DNA from: Paracoccaceae bacterium
GTDB lineage: Bacteria > Pseudomonadota > Alphaproteobacteria > Rhodobacterales > Rhodobacteraceae
DNA: 64,000 bases
Direction: 5' to 3'
NCBI GenBank assembly: GCA_947461435.1
Contig: CANHLE010000008.1
Location: 1 to 64,000 of the forward strand
Positions 12,314 through 21,702 of this stretch are shown piece by piece. How positions within the stretch are numbered: the first letter of the stretch is position 1; each line of letters begins with the position of its first letter. The notes beneath the pieces were generated by a model. The model saw only the letters and a list, made by a program, of their open reading frames with translations. It searched no databases and was not told the DNA's origin. The translations under genes and the position numbers were made by a program.

Positions 12314-13390
12314 TCATTGGTTGCTGATCGAAGCCTCGTCGCACAGGATTTGAATATTCTCCTCCATTTCGTCCAAATGATTGCCCGCCCTTCCTGCGCT
12401 TGGATGCAGCACAGAATCTGCCGGGGTCGTCTCCTGTTCTGAAAAGTGCTGCAGAAAGAGTCGCATAACGTGATCCACCCCTGTCTGTCGGATGTCCCGA
12501 CAATCGTCGGCGTAATACTGGCCTCGCACATGTGGGCTGGTTATGATCTCGTAGGAGGGGAAATAGACGCAATCCGAAAATTCCCGTGTTGCCTTTTCGG
12601 CAACGATGCGCAGGACCGCCTTTGACCAGGTCGTCGAAAGAAGAACATGCCGGTTCTCGTAGGTCGCATTCAATGGAACCGGTGAGACCGTGAGGATGAT
12701 CCTGACAGCTGGATTGATCGCGCGGATGAAATTCAACGCAATACGCAAATCCTCGTATGTCGACGTCTCGTCGAAATTTACGAACTCGACGAGGTCCGAG
12801 TCGTAAATACCCCCCGCAACTCCGGGGGCCAGCGGAAAGACCGCGCCATCGCGCCGGTCCCTCCAACTCTCAGTCAGCCCAAGCGTGAACACGAATACAT
12901 CCATCTTTGCCACAGCATCTCGGACGCGGGACAGATGGTGTGTTCGGTCGGCACGAAGTTCGCTCTTGCTCAGAAAGCCGCCCGGCTGAATCTGTGGGCG
13001 AAACGGATCGACAAACCGGTCCGTCTGCGGCGCGGACCAGGCGTCGTCGATCGGCTCGAACTGGTGGTGGGCGCGCTGAAGCAGTTGCAACAGTTGCCGT
13101 GCGGTATAGACGTTGCCATAGCGCGCGGAGAAAAGCCCATAATGATGTTTTTTTGCGGTTTCCGGCCTGATGAACGGATGGGCCGGTTCGGCGATATAGT
13201 GATCGTATCCCGATTGGGACAAGAAACGTGCGACGTGTTGCGCAAAACAACTTCCCGCAGTCACGATCCGGTCGCTGCGCTTCAAGCGGAAGGGAACCTC
13301 CCCGATGGGGTCGAGGCTTGCAGGATCGGCGATGCCCGGCTCTCTCGTCCAGAACTGGCGTTGGGGTTGGCCGACATAGGGATGTCTCAT
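12314..13390 (-). CDS. GSCFA-domain protein
   Basis: A 358-residue protein of the GSCFA family (Pfam 'GSCFA', a branch of the SGNH/GDSL fold). The naming motif appears in RIVTAGSCFAQHVA near residue 45, preceded by a family-typical start (HPYVGQPQRQFW). Further on are VFVFTLGLTESWRDRR and ILTVSPVPLNATYENRHV, also typical. The reaction is not established; such proteins often occur in polysaccharide clusters and may be esterases or acyltransferases. ATG 13390 is chosen because it gives the family N-terminus and overlaps the stop of the upstream SGNH gene by four bases. The longer open frame to 13765 lies inside that gene. It ends 63 bp from the att-like repeat. Confidence 0.85.
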   Translation of the reverse strand: MRHPYVGQPQRQFWTREPGIADPASLDPIGEVPFRLKRSDRIVTAGSCFAQHVARFLSQSGYDHYIAEPAHPFIRPETAKKHHYGLFSARYGNVYTARQLLQLLQRAHHQFEPIDDAWSAPQTDRFVDPFRPQIQPGGFLSKSELRADRTHHLSRVRDAVAKMDVFVFTLGLTESWRDRRDGAVFPLAPGVAGGIYDSDLVEFVNFDETSTYEDLRIALNFIRAINPAVRIILTVSPVPLNATYENRHVLLSTTWSKAVLRIVAEKATREFSDCVYFPSYEIITSPHVRGQYYADDCRDIRQTGVDHVMRLFLQHFSEQETTPADSVLHPSAGRAGNHLDEMEENIQILCDEASISNQ

Positions 13391-14109
13391 GACGTCTTCC
13401 CAACATTCTGAACGATGCGAGTCAGCATGAGAGTTCCGTACCGCAGGTTCCCATGCGTCGGGTCGGGGCCGTATAAACCTTGCTGCAGGAACCCCCGCCT
13501 GTCGACTGCCTGGGGATCTGTCGCGATGACAGCGGCACCGCAATCCTCGGCGGCTTCCTGTAGAACCTGACATTGCAGTCGGTAAAGGGTCAAACGCAGC
13601 GAGTCCGGAGCGGGTCCGAGATGCAATTTGTCCTTGAATACACCTGGATGTTCGAGGATATGCGGCCAATCCGATATGGGCGGAGGGGGGGGGATGTAAA
13701 AACTCTGCGCCTTTGGAAATGCCGAATAGAGAGATCTTTTGAGCTTTGGCACAGCGCCAAGCCACCCCCTAAAGGAATCAAGCGCCACGGAATTGGGGAT
13801 GAACCATCGCCCCTCGGTATTCGGGGAAACATCGATCATTTCGGTATCTCCGACCGAAAATGGTTGAGGGTGATCGATTAACCCTGCAACATTGTGCTCA
13901 TTTCCGAACAGACACAGGCACAGCGCCTGTGGATCCTTGTGTCGCGCCGCCTCGGCCACCATCGCTGTGGTCTCTTCTGGTGATGCCGTGCGATAGTTCG
14001 GCAAGTTTGCAATATTGATCACATCGACATTTTTGCGCCCGGAAGCCAAGGCGGCTTCGTGCAGACATTGAACATGACTGTGGCCGACAATCAGAATGTT
14101 TGGTTCCAT
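13387..14109 (-). CDS. SGNH-hydrolase-like protein
   Basis: A 240-residue protein with a degenerate SGNH pattern: an N-terminal strand and ILIVGHSHVQCLH where GDSL proteins have GDS, FGNEHN in the place of block III, and a C-terminal PDPTHGN that can supply the Asp-x-x-His pair. The Ser of GHSH would be the nucleophile. Role inferred: ester bond cleavage or formation on a glycan. It is co-transcribed with, and overlaps, the GSCFA gene, so the two probably act on the same substrate. No signal peptide is visible, which suggests a cytoplasmic step. The function is not proven by sequence. Confidence 0.65.
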   Translation of the reverse strand: MEPNILIVGHSHVQCLHEAALASGRKNVDVINIANLPNYRTASPEETTAMVAEAARHKDPQALCLCLFGNEHNVAGLIDHPQPFSVGDTEMIDVSPNTEGRWFIPNSVALDSFRGWLGAVPKLKRSLYSAFPKAQSFYIPPPPPISDWPHILEHPGVFKDKLHLGPAPDSLRLTLYRLQCQVLQEAAEDCGAAVIATDPQAVDRRGFLQQGLYGPDPTHGNLRYGTLMLTRIVQNVGKTS

Positions 14110-14433
14110 TACTCAACTGTGCCGTTTAAATGACTTTATACATATTAGTATAGTTTAATTCATAATGTAATATTGGTTTTCTTGAATTAGATGCTGGGTG
14201 GCCTTTCGGCCCCGTCGTTCGATTAGGTCGTACTGAATCGCCCTGAGTTTGCTAGAGGCGTGTTTGTCGTCGTTATTGATCAACGCAGAAACCCCAATTA
14301 CGACAAACGATATCCTCGACGGCAAGGTTGAGGGCAATGCTTGACGCGGTTCCAGAGAACTGAGAGAGGTTAACACGTTGGTTCTAGTTTAGTGTCAGGT
14401 ACGGCTCCATGATGGGATAAGGACGAACTGATC
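14110..14433. other. AT-rich intergenic region between divergent island genes
   Basis: 324 bp between the SGNH gene (minus) and the sulfotransferase-like gene (plus). The first ~60 bp are strikingly AT-rich (TATACATATTAGTATAG and similar), unlike the rest of the window, and should hold divergent promoters. The open frame on the minus strand here (14155-14376) has no recognisable features and was not accepted. Confidence 0.6.
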
Positions 14434-15591
14434 GTGACTGAGGAGACGCGCGACAAGGCACACACCGCGGGAGATGTGGCTGCGTTGCGGCAATTGAACA
14501 TTGGTATTCCGAAGTCTGAAGTTCAGGAAACCAACGTTGTGGCCGAACCACGTCTGATCTTGCACATCGGTGGTGCCAAGTGCGGGTCAAGTGCCCTACA
14601 GACCGAGTTGTCTGTCACCGATTGGGCCGCGCAAAACAGCGAGTTTGTCTATGCTACGCTTGATCCGGTGAATGGTATCTTTCAGGGCGACGCCATGCGG
14701 CTGCACGCGATGGAAGCGCAACACGGCTATGCTGCGTCGGCGAGCGCGCATGATTTGCTCGGAATTGAGCCGAACCAACGTCGTGCGATGTTTGATGAGC
14801 TTCGTACTTTGGCGGCCGTTTCAAAGTGTGTTGTTTTGTCTAATGAAGGCTGGTTGCAACAGGCCGATGCGTTCGTGGACGGCGGTCTTTTGGATGAGAT
14901 CGGCTTGCCCTTCGATATCTTCTTGGTTGTGCGGCCTCAGGTCGAGTTTCTAAACTCGGGTTGGTGGCAATGGGGGGCTTGGGAGGATGCACCGCTGGTC
15001 GACTGGGTTCGTCGGGCGGCACAGGAGGTTCAATGGCATCGTTTTCTTGAAAAATGGATCGCGCACCCGAACTGCCGGGAGGTAAAAGTTCGGCTTATGT
15101 CGAAGGACATCGTGGGCGATTTCTTCGCAGCCTTCAGTCTGTCACGCTTGATCGGCGGCGAGGGGAACAAACTGAATGCCAGTCTTCCCGGTGACATCCT
15201 CCGGCTTTATCAACGCCATCGCCACCTACGACCGGGCCCGCAATTTCCTGCCACCGACTTCGTCATCGGCCGTCTGGGTATCAGCGGCGCGCCGACGCCT
15301 TGGGTTATTCCTCCAGACTTGGCAGCGGAGGTTATCGCCGCAAGTCGGGCCGACAATGAACGGCTTCTGGCAATGCTGCCCGAAGACGATGCCGCACGTA
15401 TGCTAGCTGACCCCGCTTGGTGGTCAACCGAAGCCTTTGCTGACAAAACTCTGCAATCCCCCCTCCCACAGGAACCGGATGCCGCCGCGATCGACGGGCT
15501 TTGTGCCAGCATCGTTGAGGCCGTCGCCAGATTTGATTTGGAACTGCGACTGCTCAGGAGCCAGGTCGCCGCGACTGCTGCCCACCGGTAG
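14434..15591 (+). CDS. Sulfotransferase-like P-loop protein of the glycan island
   Basis: A 385-residue protein with a PAPS-type loop in LILHIGGAKCGSSALQTEL (around residue 45) and a later IFLVVRPQVEFLNSGWWQW segment that sits where related proteins carry the second phosphate-binding motif. This pattern is seen in uncharacterised sulfotransferase-like proteins of polysaccharide clusters. The canonical Lys of the loop is present (AKCGSS) while the 'TG' is replaced by 'CG'. Sulfation of an island-made glycan is an inference. GTG start with AAGGA about 12 bases upstream; a shorter start is possible since residues 1-38 look disordered. The region behind it holds gene debris. Confidence 0.6.
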   Translation: MTEETRDKAHTAGDVAALRQLNIGIPKSEVQETNVVAEPRLILHIGGAKCGSSALQTELSVTDWAAQNSEFVYATLDPVNGIFQGDAMRLHAMEAQHGYAASASAHDLLGIEPNQRRAMFDELRTLAAVSKCVVLSNEGWLQQADAFVDGGLLDEIGLPFDIFLVVRPQVEFLNSGWWQWGAWEDAPLVDWVRRAAQEVQWHRFLEKWIAHPNCREVKVRLMSKDIVGDFFAAFSLSRLIGGEGNKLNASLPGDILRLYQRHRHLRPGPQFPATDFVIGRLGISGAPTPWVIPPDLAAEVIAASRADNERLLAMLPEDDAARMLADPAWWSTEAFADKTLQSPLPQEPDAAAIDGLCASIVEAVARFDLELRLLRSQVAATAAHR

Positions 15592-16159
15592 ATCCTGCCC
15601 CATCGCCTTCAAAATAATCAATTGCTTCTCAGGTAGGCGCCACTGGTCGGTGATGGCAGATATCCATCCGGTGAAGACATCGGGGCGTTAAGGCCTGACG
15701 CTCGCCTTCCAGGGCGGTTGTCTCGCGGCGATTTTCCACACCGAATTGGGTTAAGAACGAGACGACGATATCGCTGGTCCCGCGTACCCTGATCATACCT
15801 TCTTCCGGCTCTATCCCAATAGCGAGATCATCGAGCCGATCGATGGTTTCGCCGAGTTCTGCGTCGATACGACCGACAGTCGTCTGCCGTGGACCTCGGA
15901 TTCACCGATCAAGTCCGCTGCTTGACCCGACAACGGAAAAATGGAACAATAATTTTTTTATGCACCGTCATTCACGAATCCAAACCCTTAGCACAGCAAA
16001 GTTGATGTAAAAATTTGAAGGGGCCGATTGCATCGACGAAGCGCAGCGGATCCTGACCGACACAGTAAAACCCGGCAGCATGGAACTGTGTCAGGATCAA
16101 TCTGGCCAAATATCCGATCGCCTCCGCCGGACCAAAATAACAGTAAGGACGAGTATTCA
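15592..16159. other. 568-bp region with gene fragments, no intact gene
   Basis: No complete gene is visible. Three stretches translate into protein-like but unplaceable peptides in different frames: minus strand around 15600-15695 (reading DVFTGWISAITDQWRLPEKQ), plus strand 15755-15925 (reading YPDHTFFRLYPNSEI and ending at TGA 15923-15925), and minus strand 15972-16160 (62 codons, reading RPYCYFGPAEAIGYLARL). None could be assigned to a family. The mixture of strands and the lack of starts look like remnants of genes lost by recombination within the island. The last ~20 bp hold the Shine-Dalgarno site (TAAGGACGA) of the glycosyltransferase gene. Confidence 0.5.
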
Positions 16160-19100
16160 ATGGATGCCCCGAAATTTAATGTCGCAACCGGAAACGATAT
16201 AGAATGTGTTTATTATATACTGTTATCACGTTCGCCTGATAGCGGCGCCATCAAGCCGGGGCTTCCGATTCAAGACCTTCTTGCAAGTGTTGTCGGATCC
16301 GAAGAATTTCGTGCAAGATGCCGCAGGATAATCTTGGAAAATCAGTTCTCGACAACCGAGGGGCTTACCGCAAGCGACCTGAACCGTGCCCGGCAATGGT
16401 GCGGACAATATTTGAAGGATACTGCAGAGACAAAAAACTCCGATTGGGCCGGCCTGCTTGGGGCCATTCTAAAGCACATTGAGGAAATGAATATTGATGA
16501 AATTGAAATCGGACTTATCGAACTTCTTTCTCAGCATGAAGAGGACCGCAAGTCGAACCAGAAAGAAGCCGAAGTCGACGAGCTTTTTGAATTCGATGCC
16601 GATTGGTTTCGCGAAGCCTACGGAATTTCAGATATCATTACGGACGAGAACCTGTCCATCGGACATCACCCGGTAACGAACGAGATGATGCAACCTCTCT
16701 CGCTCTTCCAATTCGACACGAAAGTTCTGGACAGACTTGAAAGACGACATTTGCCTTTGCGCACTATGCTTAGCGTTCTCAAGGAGGCGGCGCTGACGGG
16801 TGCAGCCAGTCACTGGTTGTGGCATGAAGCGCACTATGTAAAATGCCGTAATAAATTCTTCGCCGAGTATCCTGAAAAAAAATGGCCGACACTGAATCTT
16901 GAGTATTTGGACTTTCTGGTGAATGGAGATGCCAATGATCTTTCGCCGCATCCGCTTTTTTCGCCTGTTTGTTATCGCCAGTTGAATAAACTCGATTCAA
17001 AAATTTCACGGACGTTCCAGCATTACCTAAGTAAAGGTATGTTTTTGGGGCTGCGAACGTCTGTTCTGTTTGACGCGAATTATTATCGTCAGATGAACAG
17101 CCAATTTATGGATCAATTTCATGAACGGACATTATGGCCAGCAATTCGACATGCAATAACGCACGGACTTAAAAATGGCGCAAACTGTCTACCTGATTTT
17201 AGCAGCGAAGACTATACAGCTCGTTATGGCGATATAAAATCTGCACTGGATGCTGGTGCAATTCCCTCAGCTGTATTTCAATTTTTGTATCAAGGAATAG
17301 ATGAAGGTCGTATTCCGAATAACGTTTTTGATCCCGGCTATTATATACAGCGTTATGCATTGCATAACTCTGCCGCGATGCAGGGCTGTTTGTCGTCACT
17401 GGAGCATTTTCTATTATTTGGCTCTAAAAAATATCGATCAGGCTGTGTCCCTTTGGGTGACCGCCCGATTGATCTTGGAGGTTCAAAGGGATTGTATGAA
17501 CGTCGTTCGAGACGTTCGCTCGAAAGGATTTGGAGCCATGGCCTGACGATCGAAAGTGGGGGTGATGCGAGGCCACTGTTATCCGTGATTGTGCCCGTGC
17601 ACAATCAGGCCGATTTTACTGCGCGATTTCTCGAGCAAGCCGTATTTGCGGTGGATGATGTTAAGTACAAGATGGGACGTGATGTCGAAATCATCATTGT
17701 TAGCAACGGCAGCTCTGATTCTACGGCAGATTTGTTAAACCGGTGCCGAGGTATCCGATCGTTGGTATTGGAGCAAGCGATCGGTTATCCGGCCGCGATC
17801 AACGAGGGTGCAAAGATCGCCTCGGGTGATGTCCTTCTGCTCTCAAACAACGATGTAGAATTTGACCCTGATGCTTTCCGCAAGTTGGTTCAAGCACTTC
17901 TGGAGGATGAGAATATTGGCGCGATTGGGCCCGTCATTCTACAAATGGATCATACAATTCAGGAAATAGGTTCGCTTGTCGGAAATGATGGCGGAGTTCA
18001 GGGATTGAATCGTTCGGCAAGGTTGGATCGATCCTTGCGCAACTCAATTGCAGAAGTTGATTTCGTTTCAGGGTGTTTTCTTGCAATTCGGAAAATTGAT
18101 TTTGAAAAACTGGGCGGTCTAGATCTGGCATTTAGTCCGGGGTACTACGAAGAAGTTGATCTTTGCCTTCGGCTGCGCCGTGAAATAGGTAAAACTGTCA
18201 AGGTTGCTTCCGATCTCAGCATCTATCACTATGAGCACGCGAGCTTCCTTAAAGGCAGGCCGATGCAAGTCAATTATCCGTTGATCGTACGCAATCGGCG
18301 AAAACTGTTGTCAAAGCATCCGGAGTTACAAAGCCGCTCGAGCATTCAGGATATCGTTTCGGCCCCCGCTCTCGTGCGGAATGGATTTGCAAGGCCACGT
18401 ATTTTAGTGATCGAGGATCTCCTGCCGAACGGAAGCACCGGTTCAGGCTTTGGACGATCTCTGGAAATCATTCGGCACATGAGCGCCGCGAATCTTTCAT
18501 TTGATCTGTTCATTGTGAATCCGGATAGTAGCGTTGATAATTTCGATGACCCGTTGGTGCGGGTGTACCGAGCCTGGTGTCCTGGCGAATCCATAGAAGA
18601 AATTTTGGGTCGTGTCCCCTTGGCTTACAGCCACGTTTTGGTTTGCCGGACCCATAATTTGAAACGATATGCTGGCCTTCTTTCACGTCTCCATCGAGAG
18701 CATGGACTTACGATCGTTTGTGACACCGAAGCGCTCAGTGTTGCCCGCACGATATCCCGTGCCGAGATCCTCGGCCGACCGTACGACGACGAGGAGGTAA
18801 AGGCGCTCGTCTGGAACGAAGTCCAGCCAAGTTCGATTGTTTCGGCCTATATTGTTGTTAATGAGACGGACAAGTCATTGATTGAAGCCGCGGGAATTGA
18901 GGCGGTCACCGTGATTGGCCATGTCAGTTCGGAAATGCCAGTAACAGATGCAGGCTTTGACAAGCGTCGGAATGTATTGAGCGTGGGCCCAGTTTATGAA
19001 GCGGGAACTCCAAATCATGACGCATTGGACTGGTTTGTTCAGTCGGTTTGTAGCCATCTAGATCTGACTGGGCATCGGCTGGATGTCGTCGGGTATTGGA

Positions 19101-19540
19101 ACGAGAGTTGCGTGGATCGCATCCTGAATCGGGCCAATTCAGTTATTCCAAAGTTTGTAGGCCGAGTTTCGAATAGCGAGTTGAACGTCTTCTATGCCAA
19201 TGCAAGGGTGGCTATTGCACCGACGCGGTTCGCCGCAGGGATCCCCCTTAAGGTGATCGAGGCGATGACCGCAGGTGTTCCGGTTGTGATGACAGATCTT
19301 CTGGCGCGGCAGCTTGGAATTGTCGATCACGGAGGTTTTGCTGTTGCGGTGAGGGATGACGATGGTCGGGATTTTGCCATCAAGCTCTCGGCGCTATTGC
19401 AGGACGAAGATCGGTGGAATGACGTTCGAAGCTGCCAGCTGAAGTTTGTTTCGGAAAGATATGACAGTCGCTGCTTCGGCACGCAATTTGCCGCGGCGAT
19501 GACCTTCTTGCAGCCTTTGTCAGTTCGTGGAGGGTCTTGA
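16160..19540 (+). CDS. Two-module glycosyltransferase (GT2 + GT4-like) with N-terminal FDxxYY repeats
   Basis: A 1126-residue protein. Residues ~140-400 contain degenerate repeats of the kind 'F-D-x-x-Y-Y' (FDADWFREAYG, FSPVCYRQLN, FDANYYRQMN, FSSEDYTARYG, FDPGYYIQRYA). From ~470 a GT2 domain begins (LLSVIVPVHNQADFTARFL) with a DxD-like NNDVEFD near 560 and YYEEVDLCLRLRR near 664. From ~745 a GT4-type (GT-B) module follows, whose donor-site signature reads GIPLKVIEAMTAGVPVVMTD near 1025. Such multi-domain enzymes build capsule or O-chain glycans. ATG 16160 has TAAGGACGA nine bases upstream; the frame stays open further back but without coding character. Codon use is clearly more AT-rich than in flanking genes. 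It is followed directly by the methyltransferase gene. Confidence 0.85.
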   Translation: MDAPKFNVATGNDIECVYYILLSRSPDSGAIKPGLPIQDLLASVVGSEEFRARCRRIILENQFSTTEGLTASDLNRARQWCGQYLKDTAETKNSDWAGLLGAILKHIEEMNIDEIEIGLIELLSQHEEDRKSNQKEAEVDELFEFDADWFREAYGISDIITDENLSIGHHPVTNEMMQPLSLFQFDTKVLDRLERRHLPLRTMLSVLKEAALTGAASHWLWHEAHYVKCRNKFFAEYPEKKWPTLNLEYLDFLVNGDANDLSPHPLFSPVCYRQLNKLDSKISRTFQHYLSKGMFLGLRTSVLFDANYYRQMNSQFMDQFHERTLWPAIRHAITHGLKNGANCLPDFSSEDYTARYGDIKSALDAGAIPSAVFQFLYQGIDEGRIPNNVFDPGYYIQRYALHNSAAMQGCLSSLEHFLLFGSKKYRSGCVPLGDRPIDLGGSKGLYERRSRRSLERIWSHGLTIESGGDARPLLSVIVPVHNQADFTARFLEQAVFAVDDVKYKMGRDVEIIIVSNGSSDSTADLLNRCRGIRSLVLEQAIGYPAAINEGAKIASGDVLLLSNNDVEFDPDAFRKLVQALLEDENIGAIGPVILQMDHTIQEIGSLVGNDGGVQGLNRSARLDRSLRNSIAEVDFVSGCFLAIRKIDFEKLGGLDLAFSPGYYEEVDLCLRLRREIGKTVKVASDLSIYHYEHASFLKGRPMQVNYPLIVRNRRKLLSKHPELQSRSSIQDIVSAPALVRNGFARPRILVIEDLLPNGSTGSGFGRSLEIIRHMSAANLSFDLFIVNPDSSVDNFDDPLVRVYRAWCPGESIEEILGRVPLAYSHVLVCRTHNLKRYAGLLSRLHREHGLTIVCDTEALSVARTISRAEILGRPYDDEEVKALVWNEVQPSSIVSAYIVVNETDKSLIEAAGIEAVTVIGHVSSEMPVTDAGFDKRRNVLSVGPVYEAGTPNHDALDWFVQSVCSHLDLTGHRLDVVGYWNESCVDRILNRANSVIPKFVGRVSNSELNVFYANARVAIAPTRFAAGIPLKVIEAMTAGVPVVMTDLLARQLGIVDHGGFAVAVRDDDGRDFAIKLSALLQDEDRWNDVRSCQLKFVSERYDSRCFGTQFAAAMTFLQPLSVRGGS

Positions 19541-19541
19541 T

Positions 19542-21506
19542 ATGGCCGGGAAAGTTCGAGCCAAGTCCGATCTTGACCGTTGGGTTCATTTCGCGGGTGA
19601 TCCCGAGCGGCCCGGACCATCTTTTGAGGCCTTTTCGGCCAGTTTACCGCCTGTCGAAAGCCGGCTTCCTTGGACAGGGGAGCGTTGTACCCGGGATGCG
19701 AATTCTGAAGTGCTGGTTGAGCATTATCATCGGTACGCGATCGCCCAGCGGTTTGCACACGGGAAGACCGTTTTGGATGTCGCATGTGGCGAGGGATATG
19801 GATCGTGGCTGTTGTCTCGTGTCGCTTCCAAGGTCACAGGTCTCGACAGCAACGAGGCGTCTGTTTTGCATGCTCGGCGTTCCTACGGTGCGCCGAATTT
19901 GTCCTTCGACGTTGCGGATGCTGAGAAGTTGCACGACGTGACGGGTCCCTTTGATCTCATCGTTTCGTTCGAGACACTCGAGCATATCGTCAACCAAGAG
20001 GCCTTTCTGGAGGCCTGTGCTGGAATGCTTTCACCGACAGGCGTTCTTTTGATCAGTTCCCCGGACCGTGAGGTTTATCGTCGGGGAGAGGAACCAAATC
20101 CGTTCCACAAGAAAGAATTGTCACGCGCTGAATATGTGCGTGCTTTGCAGAAGCATTTTCAGCATGTTAGCGTCTTGGATCAGGTGAGTCTTTCGGGATC
20201 GCTTATACAATCGGATGCCGCCAGAACGTGGGGCGGCGCAATTGCGGTATCGTCGGAGGACCAGATTGCTCTGGCAAGTTCCGTTCAGAAGGCGCCATAT
20301 CTTATTGCTCTTGCCTCTCGGCGGCCCATTGACTCCGTTCCAGCAAGTTTCTGTGCGGATCTGATTTCCACTCCAACTGGGGCCCCTGTCGAGTTTGAGA
20401 TGTCGGAAAAACTTTCGCTTCTGACCAGGCAATGGGAGGAGCTTCGGTCTGCGTTGTACACATTTGCCGAGGATGCGATCCTTCAATCCAATCAGATCGA
20501 AACAGGGAGTAACGACCGGGAAGTCGTGTTGAGATCAGGGTTGCGGCAGGTCATGAATAAGGTGATTGCGAGCGCCCCGGTGGTGTCTGCGACCGAGCAA
20601 CAGCGTATTGAGAGGGTCGAGACCGTCTGGGGCCGCGATCTGCCGGCCGAGGTTGAGCTGCAGTGGTCCAAATATCCGATGTCCCATCCAGTGGTGCGCA
20701 GGGCGTTGAATATTCGGGCGACCGGATCGGCTGTGAGCGATGCTTACACGGATCTTCCGCGGATGATTGCCGAGCATGCCTCGTTTCCGATCCGGCGTGC
20801 GGCTGGCCTTTGTTGCGGGGCTGGTGGTCTTGATATCCGGTTGAGTCAGATGAAGTTGTTTGAAGAGTGTGTTGCAATTGATCTGGCCTCGCGGGCGATT
20901 GATGCTGCGCGCCGCGCGGCGGCAGAGGCGGGTGTTACCAATGTTCGGTTTGATCGGCGCGATTTGATCCGGGAAGGTATGGGCGTGACAGATCTTGATC
21001 TGGTCTACGCCCATCAAGGGATCCATCACATTGACGAGCTGGAAACGTTTTTAGACAGTGTCGTTTCGGCGTTGCGGCCCGGTGGTCTGCTGCATCTTCA
21101 TGAATTCGTCGGACCGGACCGTTTTCAATGGTCCGACTTGCAGCTTGATGAGATGAACCACTGGCTTGCATCCTTGCCGGATCACTACAAGGTGACGACT
21201 GATGGACATATCAAGGACAAAGTAGGGCGCCCGACGATCGCCGAGATGATGGCTTGGGACCCGACAGAATCTGTCCGGTCCTCCGCCATCTTGCCGCTTG
21301 TCAGTGAACGGTTTGATATCGTCGAGAAGCGTTTGCTTGGCGGCAATCTGCATATGATGGCCCTTTCGTCCATTGCACATAATTTCAAACCAGATGATCC
21401 CGAAGCAACCCGCTATCTTGAGGTATTGCTAGACCGTGAGATGGAATTGATAGAGGGCGGTCTTGCGACGAGCGATTTTATGGTTCTACTCGCGATCCGC
21501 CGGTGA
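19542..21506 (+). CDS. Protein with two SAM-dependent methyltransferase domains
   Basis: A 654-residue protein with two class I methyltransferase domains. Domain 1 has motif I VLDVACGEGYGSWLL (around residue 77) and FDLIVSFETLEHI. Domain 2 has a variant motif I, AAGLCCGAGGLDIRL (around residue 420), and LVYAHQGIHHIDELE. The parts between and after look helical and unfamiliar. It starts one base after the glycosyltransferase stop with GGAGGG well placed, so the two genes are cotranscribed. Methylation of the glycan or its precursor, for example to cap chain length as WbdD does in E. coli O8/O9a, is an inference. A large inverted repeat lies in its 3' flank. Confidence 0.85.
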   Translation: MAGKVRAKSDLDRWVHFAGDPERPGPSFEAFSASLPPVESRLPWTGERCTRDANSEVLVEHYHRYAIAQRFAHGKTVLDVACGEGYGSWLLSRVASKVTGLDSNEASVLHARRSYGAPNLSFDVADAEKLHDVTGPFDLIVSFETLEHIVNQEAFLEACAGMLSPTGVLLISSPDREVYRRGEEPNPFHKKELSRAEYVRALQKHFQHVSVLDQVSLSGSLIQSDAARTWGGAIAVSSEDQIALASSVQKAPYLIALASRRPIDSVPASFCADLISTPTGAPVEFEMSEKLSLLTRQWEELRSALYTFAEDAILQSNQIETGSNDREVVLRSGLRQVMNKVIASAPVVSATEQQRIERVETVWGRDLPAEVELQWSKYPMSHPVVRRALNIRATGSAVSDAYTDLPRMIAEHASFPIRRAAGLCCGAGGLDIRLSQMKLFEECVAIDLASRAIDAARRAAAEAGVTNVRFDRRDLIREGMGVTDLDLVYAHQGIHHIDELETFLDSVVSALRPGGLLHLHEFVGPDRFQWSDLQLDEMNHWLASLPDHYKVTTDGHIKDKVGRPTIAEMMAWDPTESVRSSAILPLVSERFDIVEKRLLGGNLHMMALSSIAHNFKPDDPEATRYLEVLLDREMELIEGGLATSDFMVLLAIRR

Positions 21507-21603
21507 GGCGCTTTCCTTGTTGGGTCGGTTCAGGGAAAACGTCCTTTTCGTCAGGCGGTTGGTCTGGACGTGATGAGTTTGTTTTCTTCGGTCTAGAACC
21601 AAA

Positions 21604-21683
21604 GGACCTGTGCCGGTTTCGTTCCGGTCTCCTGGATGGCGAGTAATGCTCTCAAATCACCGGAACAGAACCGGTGCAGGTCC
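21604..21683 (+). repeat. 25-bp imperfect inverted repeat (RNA hairpin) beside tRNA-Gly
   Basis: Arms 21604-21628 and 21659-21683, with a 30-base spacer. As plus-strand RNA 24 of 25 positions pair, three of them as G-U wobbles, with one C-A mismatch; the minus-strand RNA pairs less well. There is no U-run after it, so it is not a standard terminator. It lies between the island's last gene and the 3' end of the tRNA. Confidence 0.7.
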
Positions 21684-21702
21684 AAAGTGAAACAGAAGAA
21701 TA

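Noticed and set aside
14155-14376. 73-codon minus-strand open frame in the AT-rich spacer
   Set aside because: No ribosome-binding site, no family features, and the composition looks non-coding.
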